From Yponomeuta sedellus (lineage: Eukaryota > Arthropoda > Insecta > Lepidoptera > Yponomeutidae): a stretch of DNA of 64,000 nucleotides. The notes under the pieces were generated by a model that was not told the origin of the DNA, searched no databases, and was given only the letters and a program-made list of their open reading frames with translations. This document shows, one piece after another, positions 1 through 10,520 of the stretch. The number at the start of each line of letters is the position of its first letter. Position 1 is the first letter of the stretch. The stretch spans positions 9,247,321-9,311,320 of the forward strand of contig OW203751.1 of the NCBI GenBank assembly GCA_934045075.1. The letters are read 5' to 3'. A program made the translations under genes and the position numbers.

Positions 1-2317
1 TATTTACATTATGTTGGCTACCTGCAGTTTTAAAGTTGCTAATATTTTTCCTGACATACATAATATTTTCATAGATATACTGACTGGCAACTGTCAGGAT
101 GTTTGTTTCTTTAAAGAATTCTCTTAACGAGTCTCTACTGCCTAGCTTATAGATGAATCTGATCGCTCTTTTCTGCAAGACGAAGATGGTCTCAATGTCC
201 GCTGCCCGTCCCCACAGTAGTATGCCGTAGGACATGATACTATGGAAGTAACTAAAATAAACGAGCCTGGCAGTTGCGACGTCAGTTAGTTCCCTAATTC
301 TTTTAACAGCATATGCTGCAGAGCTAAGCCTATTTGCCAATTTTTCTATATGAGGACCCCATTGAAGCTTTGCATCAATTGTGATGCCTAAAAATACAGT
401 ATCTTCGACAAGGTCTAGTTTGTCCCTTCCCAATATAACTTTGCTGTCAACTACTTTGACATTTGGTAGAGTGAACTTTATACATTTTGTCTTTTTTGAA
501 TTTAACAATAAGTTATTAGACGTAAACCAGTTTAGTACCTGAGAGAGAGCAGCATTAGTATTGTCAAGGTCATCTTCTTGTCTCTTAATTTTGAAAATAA
601 GTGACGTGTCATCTGTAAATAGTACTATCTCTGACATATTTTGAACCATGAACGGCAAATCATTTACATATACGAGGAAGAGGAACGGCCCCAAAATCGA
701 TCCCTGTGGTACTCCTATCCTGACCTCTGACCCTGAAGATTTAGTTCTATTTATATCAGCTCTTTGAATTCTTCCTTCTAAATATGATGTCATAAGTTTT
801 AGGCTATTCCCGTTTATACCATAGTGCTTTAATTTTAAAAGAAGTGTTTTATGGTCAACGCAATCAAATGCTTTTGACAAGTCACAGAATACGCCTATAG
901 CATCCTTGCGATCTTCCCATGCACTAAATATATGTTTAACTAACATGACGCCGGCGTCCGTTGTAGAGCGCCCTTGCGTAAAGCCGAATTGCTGACCATG
1001 GAGAAGTTGATAGTCATTGAAGTGTGTAAGCAGTTGACCTAGAACTATCTTCTCGAATATTTTACTCAAAACGGGTAGAACCGAGACTGGTCTGAAATTT
1101 GAAGGATCTTGCTTATCACCACTTTTAAATAAAGGAACGAGCCTACTATATTTCATTAGATCTGGGAATATACCCTCATCTAGACATTTGTTAAAGATTC
1201 TGGCTAAATAGGGTGCTAGGGTGTCGATTACTGAGCTAACTACTGTTACTGACATACCCCACAAATCTTCAGTTTTTTTAAGCTTTAGCTTTTTAAACGA
1301 TTTAATCACGGTATGAGCTTCAATATAATCAAACGAAAAATCGTGATCGCATAGGGGGACATTGTCTTTCAAAATAGTTTCTGCAAGAGCTGGAGAAGAG
1401 TCTAAAGGAGCTGTCGTTATAATTGGAACATTTGTAAAGAACTGTTCAAAAGCCGCAGCAATGTCTTCATTTGAGGTTATTAATTTATTATTTATTTTAA
1501 GTGCAAATTCGCGATCTCCCAATTTGGATTTACCAGTTTCCTTATTTATAATAGCCCAAATTGTTTTAGATTTATTAGAAGATTGAAGGATTTTTGATTT
1601 TATATACTCGCATTTTGCTTTGTGGCAGACGGCCTTAAATAATTTTGAATATAGTTTTACATACTGTATAAAACTGGGGTTGTATGTATATGTTTTTTTC
1701 TCATACAGTGAATAAAGTGTGTCCCTACTTTTTCGGATGCCGGCAGTGGCCCATTCACTAAATTGTAATTTATTTTGTTTGCAGGATATCTGTTTTAATT
1801 TAAAAACTTTTTCAAAACTATCTGAAACAGCCTTGAAGAAATCTCGATAGAGAACATTAGCATCTTGAGTTTTATTTTTTTGAATAGGTAATCTTTTTTT
1901 TAAGTCAAGTTTAAACAATTCTAGTTTTTTATTTGTTATCACCCTGCAGAGTACATCTTGCTCTATTTTTTTTAAATCTGCTTTAAAATGTACAATTTGA
2001 CCACTGTGGTCTGATTTAAGACAATTCACTGTAGAATAATGGGAAAATTCACAGTCACAGTATACGTTGTCAAGGCAGGTGGCGGTGGTTTCGGTAATCC
2101 TGGTGGGCTCTAAGAAAATATTCATCAAATTAAAAGACTTAAAAATAAGTTTTAATTTAGCACTCGAAGGGGAATCTACAAGCAGGTTTACATTAAAATC
2201 ACCACAGACTATAACCTTCTTATTATTACTGCAGGCTACTTTTAATACATCCTCTAATACAGATTCGAATACACTGTAATCGCTGGTGGGGGGCCTGTAT
2301 ACGCTTACTACAATGTG
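1..2317 (-). CDS. Non-LTR retrotransposon ORF2 (endonuclease + reverse transcriptase), partial, open frame
   Basis: The minus strand is one open frame with no stop from about 2320 to the left edge (about 770 codons), checked triplet by triplet. In order it carries the second half of an apurinic-type endonuclease (VYRPPTSDY then CGDFN, about 2290-2185), a linker, and the reverse transcriptase: QFGFTQGRST (about 990), VPQGS (about 710) and FTDDTS (about 610). The C-terminal part reads SQYIYENIMYVRKN at the edge and matches the fragment at 43440-43812. The N-terminal half of the endonuclease is missing and the sequence abuts a MITE, so the copy is 5'-truncated. The motifs fit the CR1/Jockey group; the exact clade is not resolved. 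The intact frame suggests a young insertion. Start codon and 3' end lie outside the visible copy. Confidence 0.85.
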
Positions 2318-2326
2318 TGACGATTA

Positions 2327-2611
2327 ACGCGGGATTAACGCGGTTTACTACCGCGTTAATCGAGCATTGAGTAGTGAGTATGAGTAAGTTAACCGTTCGA
2401 ACTGGCAAAACGCTGTCACAGTACAACTAGCACTCGCGTTTATTCGTGTTTTGGCTGGTAAACGTGTTCACTTCTCAACGTAAACCATTACAACTCGCAC
2501 TCAACAATTTTAATTTCCATACTTGTCGCTAGGTGGCGCTTCCTCGATGCCATAGAAATATGAGTTTACGTTAACGCGATCGAGTAGTTAAAAAACTCGC
2601 ACTAAGCACTC
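2327..2611. mobile_element. 307-bp MITE family (GAGTGCTTAGTGCGAG ends), left-truncated copy
   Basis: Shares its body with the copies at 7778, 35223 and 35904. The right end ...CTCGCACTAAGCACTC is present (to 2611). The left terminus is replaced by a short duplicated GATTAACGCGG motif at the junction with the retrotransposon to its left. Confidence 0.75.
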
Positions 2612-2751
2612 TGGTCGAAACGCTGACACGAAAAGAAGAAGAATAAAATCTATGTAAGTATTTAACTTTGTAAGTATTAAAACTATGTAAGTAACTTTGT
2701 AACTTTGTTTAAAGCTTACTGCCAATCTTTTTACACCTTTTACACCGCCTG

Positions 2752-3190
2752 TGGGTGAACTATTCGCAGGGGGCCTACAACGCCCTGCGTGTGCAATATA
2801 ATAATGCTCTCAGAATGCTCTTGGGACTCCCTCGACACTGTAGTGCATCCAAGATGTTTGCACGAGCACACGTGGAGGACTTCTATTCCGTCATCCGCAA
2901 ACGGTCAGCTTCGCTGATGCACAGAAACCGGGCCAGTAATACCTACCAGCATTCTGAGGACGCTAACTGAAAAATATGACAACCCGTTTCGGCGTCATTA
3001 GGTGAAAATACATGTTTTTCAGCCAATGACAGAGATTTGGGTATGCTTCCAATGTAAGACTCCATTTACTTTATTTTTATTGAGCTATAACCTAGGTACA
3101 ACCTATTTTAATAATTAGCAAACTTTGTTTAATTCAATTATAACACACTGTAAGAAAATGGGGCCTTTAGTTGTCATTAAACGAATTGAA
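2752..3190 (+). pseudogene. Non-LTR retrotransposon 3' fragment (RT C-terminal region)
   Basis: A 71-residue frame at 2755-2970 contains NALRMLLGLPRHCSAS and FARAHVEDFYSVIRKR. This is the type of sequence found in the C-terminal region of insect endonuclease-reverse transcriptases. The match continues in another frame for some residues (about 2950-3000), showing a frameshift, then runs into AT-rich sequence that may be its 3' untranslated region. It is a dead, 5'-truncated copy, unrelated in sequence to the element at 1-2317. Confidence 0.6.
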
Positions 3191-3350
3191 TTATTTATTA
3201 TTAGGCTCTAAGGCCTGGTCGACGCTTCAGGAGACCCGAGGGCTGGTGCTTACTTTGGCCCAAGGTTGAGCCATACAGCGAATTCTTTCGAATTTGTGAA
3301 ACGGATAAGTAGTTTTGGAGATTATCTAAGTAGGCATGTAGTACGCGGGG

Positions 3351-3602
3351 ATTGTAGGTATGTACAGTCTATTTATTCTTACTTGTCCAATTTAGTAAAC
3401 AAGATTCTACAAGAAACTGCCATATTTCCATAAATGAAGTACCTAACTTGGAAAACTCTTTTAGATAACAAGCTGCCAATTTTATAAACATAGTTCATGA
3501 ATTTGCGAGAAAATGTCTAGTTTAGGCATCTAACCTCAATTTTAACGTTAGAATCTTGTTTACTAAATTGGACAAGTAAGAATAAATAGACTGTACCTAC
3601 AA
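3351..3602. mobile_element. MITE with about 50-bp terminal inverted repeats
   Basis: The sequence from ATTGTAGGTA through ACTTGTCCAATTTAGTAAAC (3351-3405) returns in reverse complement at 3548-3602, with a 4-bp indel near the outer end. The centre is short and non-coding. It has the structure of a small non-autonomous DNA transposon; its superfamily is not determined. Confidence 0.7.
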
Positions 3603-3605
3603 TTT

Positions 3606-3954
3606 TTCCTCCTTACTGTATTATTAGGTAAGTACTTAGTTTCCTGAGATTTCCACATTAAGCCTACTTAGTCTTACAGCGTTTGCCGTTATATGTGGCA
3701 AGCGCAGAGTTATGTAAAAACATTAGACACGAGGGTTTTCTCACGATGTTTTCCTTCAACCCAATTGCGAGTGGCGTTGCCATTAGTTACATTGGTTGGC
3801 GAGATTAAAATACTAATTAGTATTAAGCCTATAGTACAATAGTTACTTGGTGCAATAATTTTAATTATACCTAATCATTGTTTGATATTAAGGTTATTTC
3901 TGTATCTTGATTATCTGTGTGAATGTGTATGGATCTCGGTCTGAAATAAAAAAG
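3606..3954. other. Intergenic, nothing recognised
   Basis: AT-rich unique-looking sequence. No coding frame, RNA gene or recurrent repeat of this window could be seen. Confidence 0.5.
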
Positions 3955-4157
3955 GTTTCATTATACCTCCCATACAAATTTTGGCAACCCTTTTCGTCCC
4001 CTTAAGGGTTGACTTAAAAAAAATCCGGTCTTATTCCTTGCCTGCCTTCTCTATATACCCTCTGTGCAAAATTTCAGCTTCCTAGATCCAACGGCTTGGA
4101 CTGGGCGTTGATGAGTGAGTCAGTCAGTCAGGACTTTGAATTTTATTTATATAGATT
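3955..4157 (+). repeat. RTE-like retroposon 3' end
   Basis: Contains CCCTTAAGGGTTGACTT, then TTCAGCTTCCTAGATCCAAC, then a GTCAGTCAGTCAG run and a TTTATATAGATT tail. I associate this arrangement with lepidopteran RTE/SINE 3' tails. The name is recall-based and tentative. Related pieces lie at 40560-40803 and 47685-47790. Confidence 0.45.
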
Positions 4158-4189
4158 AAACGTCAAAGTAACTACCGCTAGATTCAATG

Positions 4190-4775
4190 CCGCTAGTAGC
4201 ATTATACCCGAGCGCTTCCGTGCTTCGCAAGTCGTTGATGCCGGCTGTCATGTACAGTAGTCATGCCACGTCAGAGGCGTGATAAATTCTGAATTTTAGA
4301 TAATAATGTAGGCTACTTAGAACGTGACTTTGACCCACGGCACAGCAATAGGTAATAGGAGGTTAGCGTTCTGAAAGATACACTACCGCAATCCATCGCT
4401 ATATAAGGATTGAACATTCGACCACGAGCCGACTCGCATTTGTTTTTTTGTTTATGCTCTATCGTCACTAGCGGTAGTCATAGACGGTCACCCATCCATG
4501 CACTGAAAGCGCCCGTTGTTGCTTAAGCTTCGTGAACTTTTAAGATCACTCAGGCAGTCGGGGCTACGAGCGGTGCCGTGCTTCGCAAGGCACGTTAAGC
4601 TGTTGGTGGCTGTTATTTAATGACAGTCGTTAAGAGGCCTTATGGGCGACTTGATAACTTCTGACAGTAAGGCCCACCACTGTCTTACAATCCTCCACCA
4701 ACCTTGATTCGGCCCCCGTGGTGAAGTATGAGTCCCCTGCCCCAGCAGTGAAGACATACAAGGGCTGATATCGAT
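4190..4775 (-). repeat. Family B interspersed repeat, broken copies (minus)
   Basis: Two reverse-complement pieces (about 4190-4295 and 4445-4775) match the full family B copies at 7019-7388 and 9571-9928, including CGGTAGTCA, GCTTCGCAAGGCACGTTAAG and TGACAGTAAGGCCC. They are diverged and rearranged. A further minus piece lies at 5020-5150. Confidence 0.7.
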
Positions 4776-5019
4776 GGCTCTATTCTTTACCAGTTTAATT
4801 CTCAATACCGCAATACCGGCTTCACTACTAACTTCTGTTTTAAATTGCAAATATACAGCGATCGTATTGACGACCTATGTTGATATGTAATTGGATCTTC
4901 GTCAATGCTCACTTAATTTTATATTCCAACGATTTCAATTAATTAAGACTCGATGAACGTACCCAGTTCAAGTTCATTGCCTTCACGTGAATATAAATAT
5001 GGGTGCAGCATAGGTACTT

Positions 5020-5150
5020 TAAATACCCTGCCTCCACCAATCCGGACTTGGCCCCCGTGGTGGAGTATGGCCTATACGAGTAGGTACCTTCCTTAGTGAA
5101 GAGACGAGAAGAGACCCGTGCCCCTCGGTGGCGACATAAAGGTTTGATAA
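5020..5150 (-). repeat. Family B fragment (minus)
   Basis: Matches the first 130 bp of family B in reverse complement (TCCACCA...GGCCCCCGTGGTGGAGTATGGCC) with a short internal duplication around GAGACGAGAAGAGACC. Confidence 0.65.
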
Positions 5151-5446
5151 TGATAGGTACCTATCCTGTACTGTACTACCTATCACACCAATCAATTCAT
5201 AATTAATTTATTGATTTGTGAGACACAAGTACATCAGGTGTTAAAGTTAAAAATAAAAGTTTCTTTTGTGCTCTACCTAAATGGGCATAGAAATCTTGTG
5301 TCAGAAGTATTAAAACATTGAAATAATCTCATGCAATAACAATTAAATACAGAACGTCAAAGATTTGAAAAAAAACAATTTACAAAATAAAAAATCAATT
5401 TAGAAAACACAAAATGTCAATGATAAAAAAATGTATTGTATTCTTT

Positions 5447-5681
5447 TTTTTTAATGCACTAACCCGTGCTAAGGACAATTTTAAAAACCTATTTAGAGGC
5501 TAAAAATTCCACCAATGCCGGGATTCGAACCCGCGACTTCTGGCTATCTGTGCCAGCGCTCTTTCCAACTGAGCTAATGGGCGACTCACCGGCATCAGTG
5601 AAATTTCGAACCTCTTTACACTATTCTCTGTATTACGTACAGGCAGCGACATCTGGCTGAAGTAAATTGCATCACTTACAG
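5447..5681 (-). mobile_element. tRNA-derived SINE, family A (minus)
   Basis: On the minus strand this reads GGGCTGTAAGTGATGCAAT, then a body, then a tRNA-like unit with an A box (TTAGCTCAGTTGGAAAGAGC) and B box (GGGTTCGAATCCC), then a short unit ending TTAGCACGGGTTAGTGCATT and a T-rich/A-rich tail. The cloverleaf can be drawn, but the anticodon loop lacks T33, so it is a SINE head and not a gene. The 5' end continues into an inverted duplicate of itself (5685-5700). Confidence 0.85.
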
Positions 5682-5700
5682 CCCCTGTAAGTGATGCAAT
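5666..5700. repeat. Perfect 16-bp hairpin with 3-nt loop
   Basis: ATTGCATCACTTACAG (5666-5681), CCC, then its exact reverse complement (5685-5700). The left arm is normal SINE A sequence; the right arm is not part of the family, so it looks like a snap-back copy. Confidence 0.85.
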
Positions 5701-5833
5701 GGGGAAGAAAACTGGAAACTTTTTCGGTAGAGGGCGCTGTGTGTATGTTACCTGGCATTGTTGTTGATACTCTGAGACGTGCTTTTTTATTGCTCGTAAC
5801 AGTTTTTGTAGCCTGGTTTTGTCCGAAAAGGTG

Positions 5834-6189
5834 ATGTATTCCACCTGGCGTAAGTTGAAGGAGCTACGAAGAAGAGGTGCTTCATTGCGAGGAAAGAAAG
5901 GCGACCTTGTCGAAAGGTATGACAGAATCAGAATTTCAGCATTGCTTTTCATACTTCTAGATTTATTCTTCTTTTAAATTGATGTCTAAAATCAAATGCT
6001 ATTATTCAATTAATATTCATCAATTTATAATTAGTTGCATAATTACAGGGATACGCTACAAAATATTTCGATTTTGTATTGTAACCGCGAAGTGTATTTT
6101 CTCTTTTTACTTTTAGGTTGGAGGCTTATGATCGTAACTTCAACTTCGAGAACGTTCGGGAGGAGAGTCCTGAACCCCAGATGGAATAA
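5834..6189 (+). CDS. Small SAP-domain protein, two exons (candidate)
   Basis: Exon 1 (5834-5916) starts ATG and ends GAAAG before GTATGA. Exon 2 (6117-6189) follows a T-rich tract and TTTTAG, and ends in TAA. The join is phase 2 and gives 51 residues. It reads MYSTWRKLKELRRRGASLRG, then KKGDLVERLEAYDRNFNF, then an acidic tail. Leucine-x-x-Leu-Arg-x-x-Gly...Gly-x-K-x-x-L-V-E-R-L is the SAP pattern (DNA/RNA binding, two helices). Similar short SAP frames sit at the N-terminus of larger insect repeat-encoded proteins, so this may be a transposon remnant and not a host gene. Imperfect inverted repeats containing GGGCGCTGTGTG lie at about 5732 and 6520. Confidence 0.5.
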
Positions 6190-6423
6190 CCAGAAGATGA
6201 TGTTTAACATGATGTTAACAGCAATACTTTTCTACCTCCTATTACAAAGGAAATTCAACCTTTTTATATCTTTTTCCCAAATCTTTTTCATTTTATCGTT
6301 GCTTGGCAGGGAACTTGTGAACTCCTATCCCATCACAATCAACAGCAAGACATAAACCCATCCTTTTATACGAAATTGTTGATTAGATGTTTTTGTACTG
6401 ATTTTGACAGTTTCTGTGTATTA

Positions 6424-6505
6424 TACTATTTTATTTTTAATGCAATAACCCGTGCTAAGGACAAATTTAGTTTATTTTAAGCCTCTAAATAGGTTTTTAA
6501 GTTTC
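6424..6505. repeat. SINE A fragments, rearranged
   Basis: The SINE A tail in minus sense (AATGCAATAACCCGTGCTAA, 6440-6470) is joined head-on to its body in plus sense (AGCCTCTAAATAGGTTTTTA, 6480-6500). This gives a small inverted arrangement. Confidence 0.6.
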
Positions 6506-6577
6506 TGTGTAACAAACACACAGCGCCCCCTACTATGAACTAAAGTGACAGTTAGCTTCCCGATTAATGGATTAAGT

Positions 6578-6826
6578 ACATTGTTTTTTTTAATGCACTA
6601 ACCCGTGCTGTAATAGTACATTACACAACCAGGGTGGTAATACAAAGAAAGGCCGAGATCGCAGAAGTTTGCGGCCCGAGCTGCCAGCGAGGGACGTAAA
6701 TATGCGATCGAGAGCTTTCTTTATTACCTCCCGTGTTGTGTACATCTTTTTATGTCTACACTTGGCCAGAAAGAGGCTTTTTCCGTACGCGCAGCGTGCG
6801 GAAGCCACTTTATTGCCAGGTGTGGC
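6578..6826 (-). mobile_element. Family G MITE (minus) with SINE A tail at its edge
   Basis: 6611-6826 matches family G (copies at 13574-14054 and 26780-27000): GGTGGTAATACAAAG, TTTGCGGCCCGAGCT, ATATGCGATCGAGAGCTTTC, TGTGTACATCTTTTTATGTC and TGCCAGGTGTGGCATAA. 6578-6610 is a SINE A tail fused directly to it. Family G has no coding capacity. Confidence 0.7.
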
Positions 6827-6900
6827 ATAAAAACCTATTTAGAGGTTAAAAATTCCACCCACGCCGGGTCGCGTACCCGCGACCCCGGCGCATGCTGAGA
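6827..6900 (-). repeat. SINE A fragment (minus)
   Basis: AAACCTATTTAGAGGTTAAA followed by a diverged B-box region (GGGTCGCGTACCCGCGACC); truncated inside the tRNA-like head. Confidence 0.6.
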
Positions 6901-7018
6901 CGCAGGCGACGCAGCACAGTTCAGTACAGGGCAGAGCAGTTGAGGCAGACATAGGCCTCCACCGCATGCTGCCACGCCTTTAATGTCTTTTTTGAATAGT
7001 CTGAATGATTTACGTTAC

Positions 7019-7388
7019 GTTATCAACCCTTGTATGTCCACACTGCTGGGGCACGGGTCTCTTCCTGCATCGCAGGAAGGTTAGGCCATACTCCACCACG
7101 GGGGGCCAAGTCCGGGTTGCTGGAGGATTGTAAGACAGTGGCGGGCCATACTGTCAGAAGTTATCAAGCCGCCCATAAGGCGTCTGACATGGCTTAACGA
7201 CTGCCATTATATGACAGCCGGCACCAACGGCTAAACGTGCCTTGCGAAGCACGGAAGCGCTCGGAAAAATCCCACTAGCGGTAGTCACGGGACGCTCACC
7301 CATCCTGTACCTGACCGCGCCTGTTGTTGCTTAACCAAGTGATTGATTCCAATCACTTAGTTCGCCTAGGCCACGAGCGCTTCCCAGC
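7019..7388 (+). repeat. Family B interspersed repeat, near full length
   Basis: One of two near-complete copies (the other is at 9571). It runs from TATCAACCCTTGTATGTCC through CACTGCTGGGGCACGGGTCT, CCACCACGGGG, GGCGGGCC, TGACAGCCGGCACCAACGGC and CTTGCGAAGCACGGAAGCGC to AGGCCACGAGCGCTTCC. At least a dozen partial copies in both orientations occur in this window. No tail, inverted ends or coding frame was identified, so the transposon class is unknown. Confidence 0.8.
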
Positions 7389-7777
7389 ATCTGCCGACAG
7401 TTTTTCGCTACGTAAAAATAAATAAATATTCAGATTAGGAATGAGGAGTTACAATAAAATAATGAAACAATTTTCACTTATTTATTTGACAAAAATGGCC
7501 ACGGCTTGTAAAAAATATATTAAATCAAAATCACTATCTAATATTCTCGTTTACATATTTGTGTTTTTTTTTTATTTATATTCATTTTTATCTTTCTTTT
7601 AATTCTAGTAACTTCGTCCTGAATCTCCTAAAAACTTATGCAACTATACAACGATCCATAAATAATATAAAAAAAATTTTTTTTTTTTTACAGAAATTAT
7701 GTTTCTTTTATTTATCACCTATGAATCGTTCTTATTGTGTTTGCATCTTTTACAGCAAGTCACCGCCAAATATGCCT
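7389..7777. other. AT-rich intergenic stretch
   Basis: A/T-rich with poly(T) at 7676-7690. No supported gene or repeat. Confidence 0.5.
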
Positions 7778-8084
7778 GAGTGCTTAGTGCGAGTTTGACA
7801 GATCCAATCGAATAACTTTACTACCGCGTTAATCGAGCATTGAGTAGTGAGTATGAGTAAGTTAACCGTTCGAACTGGCAAAACGCTGTCACAGTACAAC
7901 TCGCACTCGCGTTTATTCGTGTTTTGGCTGGTAAACGTGTTCACTTCTCAACGTAAACCATTACAACTCGCACTCAGCAATTTTAATTTCCATACTTGTC
8001 GCTAGGTGGCGCTTCCTCGATGCCATAGAAATATGAGTTTACGTTAACGCGATCGAGTAGTTAAAAAACTCGCACTAAGCACTC
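7778..8084. mobile_element. 307-bp MITE, complete copy
   Basis: Terminal inverted repeats GAGTGCTTAGTGCGAGTTT at 7778 and its reverse complement ending at 8084. The interior is non-coding with several internal repeats of GAGTGCGAGTTGTA type. Copies at 35223-35527 and 35904-36210 have the same ends, and 2327-2611 lacks one end. The target duplication is not clear (flanks CT/TG). Confidence 0.85.
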
Positions 8085-8905
8085 TGGAATACTTGACGCG
8101 AATATTTTGTAAAAAATAAACACCTTTTAAAACTTATATTTTATTATTTTTATAAACAATCTTTGCTTCTACATACAGCTTTGGTCTGTCAAGAGCGCGT
8201 ACAAATACAAAAAAAACATAACAACATAAAAATACACGAAACATTAAATGTTTTCATTTTTACCTTTTACGAAAATTATAATTTTGTCTTTGGCTACTTT
8301 TTTTTTACTAAAAAGAAAATACGCTTTAAAAGGAAGTGATGTTTTACAATACAATATACATAACTTTATATATAATTTTCATTTTCAATAGAATATCGTG
8401 ATTTTATTTTAAAAAAAACAGAAGCGAAATCGGATTTTAAAAAAATAAACAGAGAGATAAACTTGTCAAAAACGTTAAAATTAAGTTCTTTGTGCACGCT
8501 CGAAAGTATATTCACTTATGTGGTTCAATTTTCTCTGTAATAACAAAGTACCTCTTTCCCAATTAATAAAAACTTACGTGACTATTGGTAAATGAAACGA
8601 CACAGAGTACCTTTACTAGGCCTTACGTCATTTGTACAATAATTAAAAAAAATCTAGCGTCATGCTATGATAAAAAGATCAATTCCGATGATAAAATATT
8701 ATTCACAAGCGGAAAAAAATATTTTTACAAAACACACCGACAAATTGCTGAATTCGAAACTTTTTTTTTAAAATCATATACAATAGAAAAGTTGTACATC
8801 TTCAAAACGACTTAGAGTACTTTTGAAGAATAACAGACCAGACCTCAACAGTCATTCAATAAACTTATTATAATTATGTTATATTATTAGACCTTTACGT
8901 ACAAA
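8085..8905. other. AT-rich intergenic stretch
   Basis: Long A/T-rich sequence with only short chance frames. Nothing recognised. Confidence 0.5.
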
Positions 8906-9303
8906 ATGAGGGATTTTTCTGACATCTATTAAAAAAAAATAGTTCTAAAAGCTACGATGAGATGGCGCTGAATTGCAAGGGTTTACCTTTTTTTGTTTGT
9001 TATTGCTTGCCACAGGTAAAAACTTTATTGCTGTTTTGCGATTTCATCGACTGGAAGGAATCTAGTCTGTGATCAACTGATCAACGTCAACTGATCAACC
9101 ATGATTTTAGCACGAAAATCAAATAACAATAGTGCAAGAGCAAAAATGAGAGAAAAGAAATGCCACGTGATCTGTGGACTGTGGACCACAGAATAAACTG
9201 GAAAGTGGCTTATCCTATTAAAAAAACAAAAACCCTTACCTGAAAACGCCATCTACTGACAAATTAGGAACTACTTTTCTTAGCTGTCAGAAAAATCCCT
9301 CAT
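8906..9303. mobile_element. MITE, 398 bp
   Basis: Ends are ATGAGGGATTTTTCTGACA (8906) and its reverse complement ending at 9303. Subterminal stretches (AGATGGCG...GGGTTT and AACCC...CGCCATCT) are also inverted. It does not code for protein. Confidence 0.75.
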
Positions 9304-9570
9304 TCGAAAAAAAATTGTACTCTTAACAAAAAAAGAAAAACAACGTTCTTTATAATATTTCTATAAGTATTCTTTTTCATACATAAAACAACAAAAAATG
9401 CAATAAGCATGAAGGGATCTTCACTTAATTCCGTCTTCATTTTCTGCTAATATCTACGGTGCTTGCGAGCACCATTTGACGTGCTATTTCCAAAAAGAGA
9501 AAGAAATATACAAGGTCTACCCTGTGATAACTAGCGCCACGAATTTAAAAAACATCGTATCTTGTTTTCG

Positions 9571-9928
9571 ATACCAACCCTTGTATGTCCCCACTGCTGG
9601 GGCACGGGTCCCTTCCCGGATCGCAGGAAGGTTAGGCCATACTCCACCACGGGGGCCAAGTCCGGGTTGGTGGAGGGTTCTAAGACCGTGGCGGGCCTTA
9701 CTGTCAGAAGTTATCAAGCAGGCCTCCGACATGGCTTAACGACTGTCATCACATGACAGCCGGCACCAACGGCTTAACGTGCCTTGCGAAGCACGGAAGC
9801 GCTCGGAAAAAATGCCAATAGCGGTAGTCACGGGACGGTCGCCCATCCTGCACCTGACCGCGCCTGTTGTTGCTTAACTCCAGTGATTGATTCCAATCAC
9901 TCGGTTCGACTAGGCCACGAGCGCTCCT
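9571..9928 (+). repeat. Family B repeat, near full length
   Basis: Collinear with 7019-7388 over its whole length, ending CTAGGCCACGAGCGCTCC. Confidence 0.8.
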
Positions 9929-10039
9929 TGTTTTCTTGTCTTGTTTTAATAAAAATTAACCAATGTGATAACTGCTTGCCGATAAATTCCTTTAGCAGTG
10001 TAGCAAATTATGCAAGTGTGATTTATTACGTAGGTGGTT

Positions 10040-10196
10040 GAAGACGACTTCAGAAAAGATGAGTGGATTTTTTTCCGCTGCCCTTTTCTCCACTACAATA
10101 CGGCCCGAAGGCAGGGGCTTTCATTTTACATTGTACATTGACATTCAGCAAACAACATGTAAATTCTTTACGTTGAAATAAATTGAATTGAATATC
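10040..10196 (+). repeat. Family D SINE-like repeat
   Basis: CTCCACTACAATACGGCCCG, AAGGCAGGGGCTT, CATTGACATTCAGCAAACA, then TTTACGTTGAAATAAATTGA. Recurs at 40345 (+), 42788 (-) and 63340 (-). It is about 150 bp with an AAATAAATTGAATTG-type tail. Confidence 0.7.
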
Positions 10197-10346
10197 TTCT
10201 TTTGAATAAATAAAAAACTATTTTTATCTGCGGTGTAGCCGTTTTTGGCAAAAATACTTTAACGAGCTAGATATACAAAGGTTGTCTGGCAGAGATCGCT
10301 CTTAGCGACGCCAATTGTTGTAACATTACTCAGATTTAAGACTACT

Positions 10347-10520
10347 TAGAAGGGGGTGGGCAGCAGCGCCCCCTGCATTACAATTCCATCAAACTGCGAT
10401 CCCCAACCCGCATGCCCAGCGTGGGGATTATGGGCATTACCCCCTAATGATGGCACAACCTTGCGCTCATTAGGCGAGGGCTATGTCCAGCAGTGGACTA
10501 ATATAGCCTAAGAAGAAGAC
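10347..10520 (+). repeat. Family C repeat, 3' part
   Basis: GGGGGTGGGCAGCAGCGCCC, CGATCCCCAACCCGCATGCC, GGGCATTACCCCC, and the end GTCCAGCAGTGGACTAATAT. Other copies: 12414 (+), 23033 (-), 36918 (+), 41105 (-) and 47845 (-). It is GC-richer than the surroundings; its class is unknown. Confidence 0.75.

Noticed and set aside
5500..5952. A 150-codon minus-strand frame
   Set aside because: It runs antisense through SINE A and the SAP exon, crosses their boundaries and shows no domain.
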